In this document: one piece after another, positions 63,369 to 64,000 of the stretch
Position numbering within the stretch: the first letter of the stretch is position 1
How the letters are laid out: every line of letters begins with the position of its first letter
DNA from: Ignavibacteriota bacterium
Lineage (GTDB): Bacteria; Bacteroidota; Ignavibacteria; UBA10030; SZUA-254
NCBI GenBank assembly: GCA_025358305.1
Contig: JANYJZ010000040.1
Coordinates: 52,468 to 116,467, forward strand
Length of the DNA stretch: 64,000 bases
Reading direction: 5' to 3'
Notes under the pieces: model-generated
Database searches by the model: none
What the model was told of the DNA's origin: nothing
Seen by the model: the letters and a program-made list of their open reading frames with translations, nothing else
Made by a program: the position numbers and the translations under genes

Positions 63369-63910
63369 CTACGGCGACTTGTAGAGATACGCGCTGTCGA
63401 GCGTCTTCACGGCGGTACCGTCGTGGATGACGTACTTTGCCCCGCTCCAGATCGACGCCCCGCCGTATTCACCGCGGCGGTTGATCGCGTAGAACTTGAC
63501 GTTGTATTTGAACCGGCCCTGCGCGCGACGCGCGAAGGGTTCTTGATGTTCCGGATCGATGCCACCGCACCCGCGCGGTACGTCGGGCCGTGCATGACCG
63601 CGGCGTCGAGTTCCACGACGCCGTCCTCATTCGGCAGTCCTCCGTAACCGACGGAGTTGTCGTTTGGGTCGTCCTCGACGATGTTCACCCCCGCGATCAC
63701 GGCGTCAAGGGCGTCGCTCCCTTGCTGGATGAGTTCCATCGCCTTGCCGGCGGCCTGCACGCCGTTGGCGCTCGTGATGACGATCGGCGGTCCTGCGTTC
63801 CCCGAGGGGCGCGCGTCCATGACGCCGGAGGCGAAGGCGTCTCCGGTCAGCGCGGCGGCGCCGAGCAGGGCGCCGGATTTCAGAAAATCTCTGCGTGCAA
63901 GTCTGTTCAT
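63369..63910 (-). pseudogene. N4-(beta-N-acetylglucosaminyl)-L-asparaginase gene with internal deletion
   Basis: The 5-prime part (63910 to about 63530) encodes a Tat signal (RRDFLKSGALLGAAALTGDA) and the N-terminal about 125 residues of a glycosylasparaginase: PIVITSANGVQAAGKAMELI, NSVGYGGLPNEDGVVELDAA and IRNIKNPSRVA. The 3-prime part (about 63520 to 63369), in a different frame, encodes the family C-terminus (GRFKYNVKFYAINRRGEYGG, SIWSGAKYVIHDG, ending AYLYKSP). The middle of the protein, about 150-170 residues including the autocleavage and catalytic threonine region, is absent, and the two pieces are out of frame. In the first frame translation continues to 63407 with unrelated sequence. 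It is therefore broken, or the assembly lost a segment. Confidence 0.82.
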
Positions 63911-64000
63911 CGGGGGGTTCCTTTCACCAAGGGGAATATGTGCGAAAGGTAGGGAGAAATGAGATGATTATCAATACGCAAAAGCCAGCCCTTGCGCACG
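63911..64000. other. Upstream region of the glycosylasparaginase gene; end of window
   Basis: Ninety bases without a gene. The region contains GGAAC-rich leader sequence on the minus strand that could hold the ribosome-binding site of the broken gene. Confidence 0.3.

Overview
This 64-kb window is bacterial chromosome, GC-rich almost throughout and densely coding. Two proteins end in the C-terminal module of type IX secretion cargo (Asn-Tyr-Pro-Asn-Pro-Phe-Asn-Pro start, then a glycine-rich beta-sandwich and a short basic tail). Together with DUF4159/DUF4175 genes and hybrid Ser/Thr kinases carrying PD40 propellers, this points to the Bacteroidota/Chlorobiota/Ignavibacteria group, probably an uncultured high-GC lineage. 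MurE carries the DNPR motif, so the peptidoglycan should contain meso-diaminopimelate. The mre/rod genes predict a rod-shaped cell.

Layout. (1) 1-9.9 kb, minus strand: four consecutive Hanks-type Ser/Thr kinases, each with a cytoplasmic kinase domain, one membrane segment and a different outer module (TolB/FlgO-like, PD40 propeller, TolB/FlgO-like plus TPR, PD40 propeller). (2) 10-12.9 kb: a DUF457-type membrane protein, a stretch with a possible gene remnant, then an AT-richer HigB/HigA-type toxin-antitoxin pair whose antitoxin is fused to an ImmA/IrrE metalloprotease domain, and a small ORF with a strong ribosome-binding site. (3) 13.1-32.6 kb, plus strand: a complete division and cell wall (dcw) operon, mraZ-rsmH-ftsL-[zinc-ribbon membrane protein]-ftsI-murE-murF-mraY-murD-ftsW-murG-[bPH protein]-[half TauE]-murC-murB-ftsQ-ftsA-ftsZ, preceded by a sigma70-like promoter and three TGGGN MraZ boxes at 10-bp period, and followed by a large nested hairpin. 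(4) 32.7-39.9 kb, plus strand: a 1000-residue secreted repeat protein and a DUF4159/DUF4175 pair.

(5) 39.9-56.7 kb, minus strand: fifteen closely spaced genes, in transcription order ldcA, purN, purH, mreB, mreC, mreD, mrdA, rodA, a Lon-like protease, a secreted S1/P1-type nuclease, dcd, an S9 peptidase, two paralogous small lipoproteins and pyrF. Elongasome genes are thus placed among nucleotide metabolism genes. (6) 56.7-64 kb: a bPH protein and an SPFH protein on the plus strand; two micro-ORFs and a CPXCG protein on the minus strand; a pseudouridine synthase; the minus-strand run tlpA-like, thiL, Tat-exported aminotransferase, DinB-like; and a glycosylasparaginase gene whose middle, including the catalytic region, is missing.

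Functionally the window holds most of the machinery for peptidoglycan precursor synthesis (MurB-MurG, MraY), septal synthesis (FtsI/FtsW with FtsA/Z/Q/L) and lateral wall synthesis (MreBCD, PBP2, RodA), plus an LD-carboxypeptidase for recycling. The most noteworthy items are the protease-fused antitoxin with its palindromic operator, the kinase array with variable sensors, three uncharacterised membrane genes embedded in the dcw operon, and the internally deleted glycosylasparaginase. I saw no tRNA or rRNA genes, no CRISPR array and no insertion sequence.
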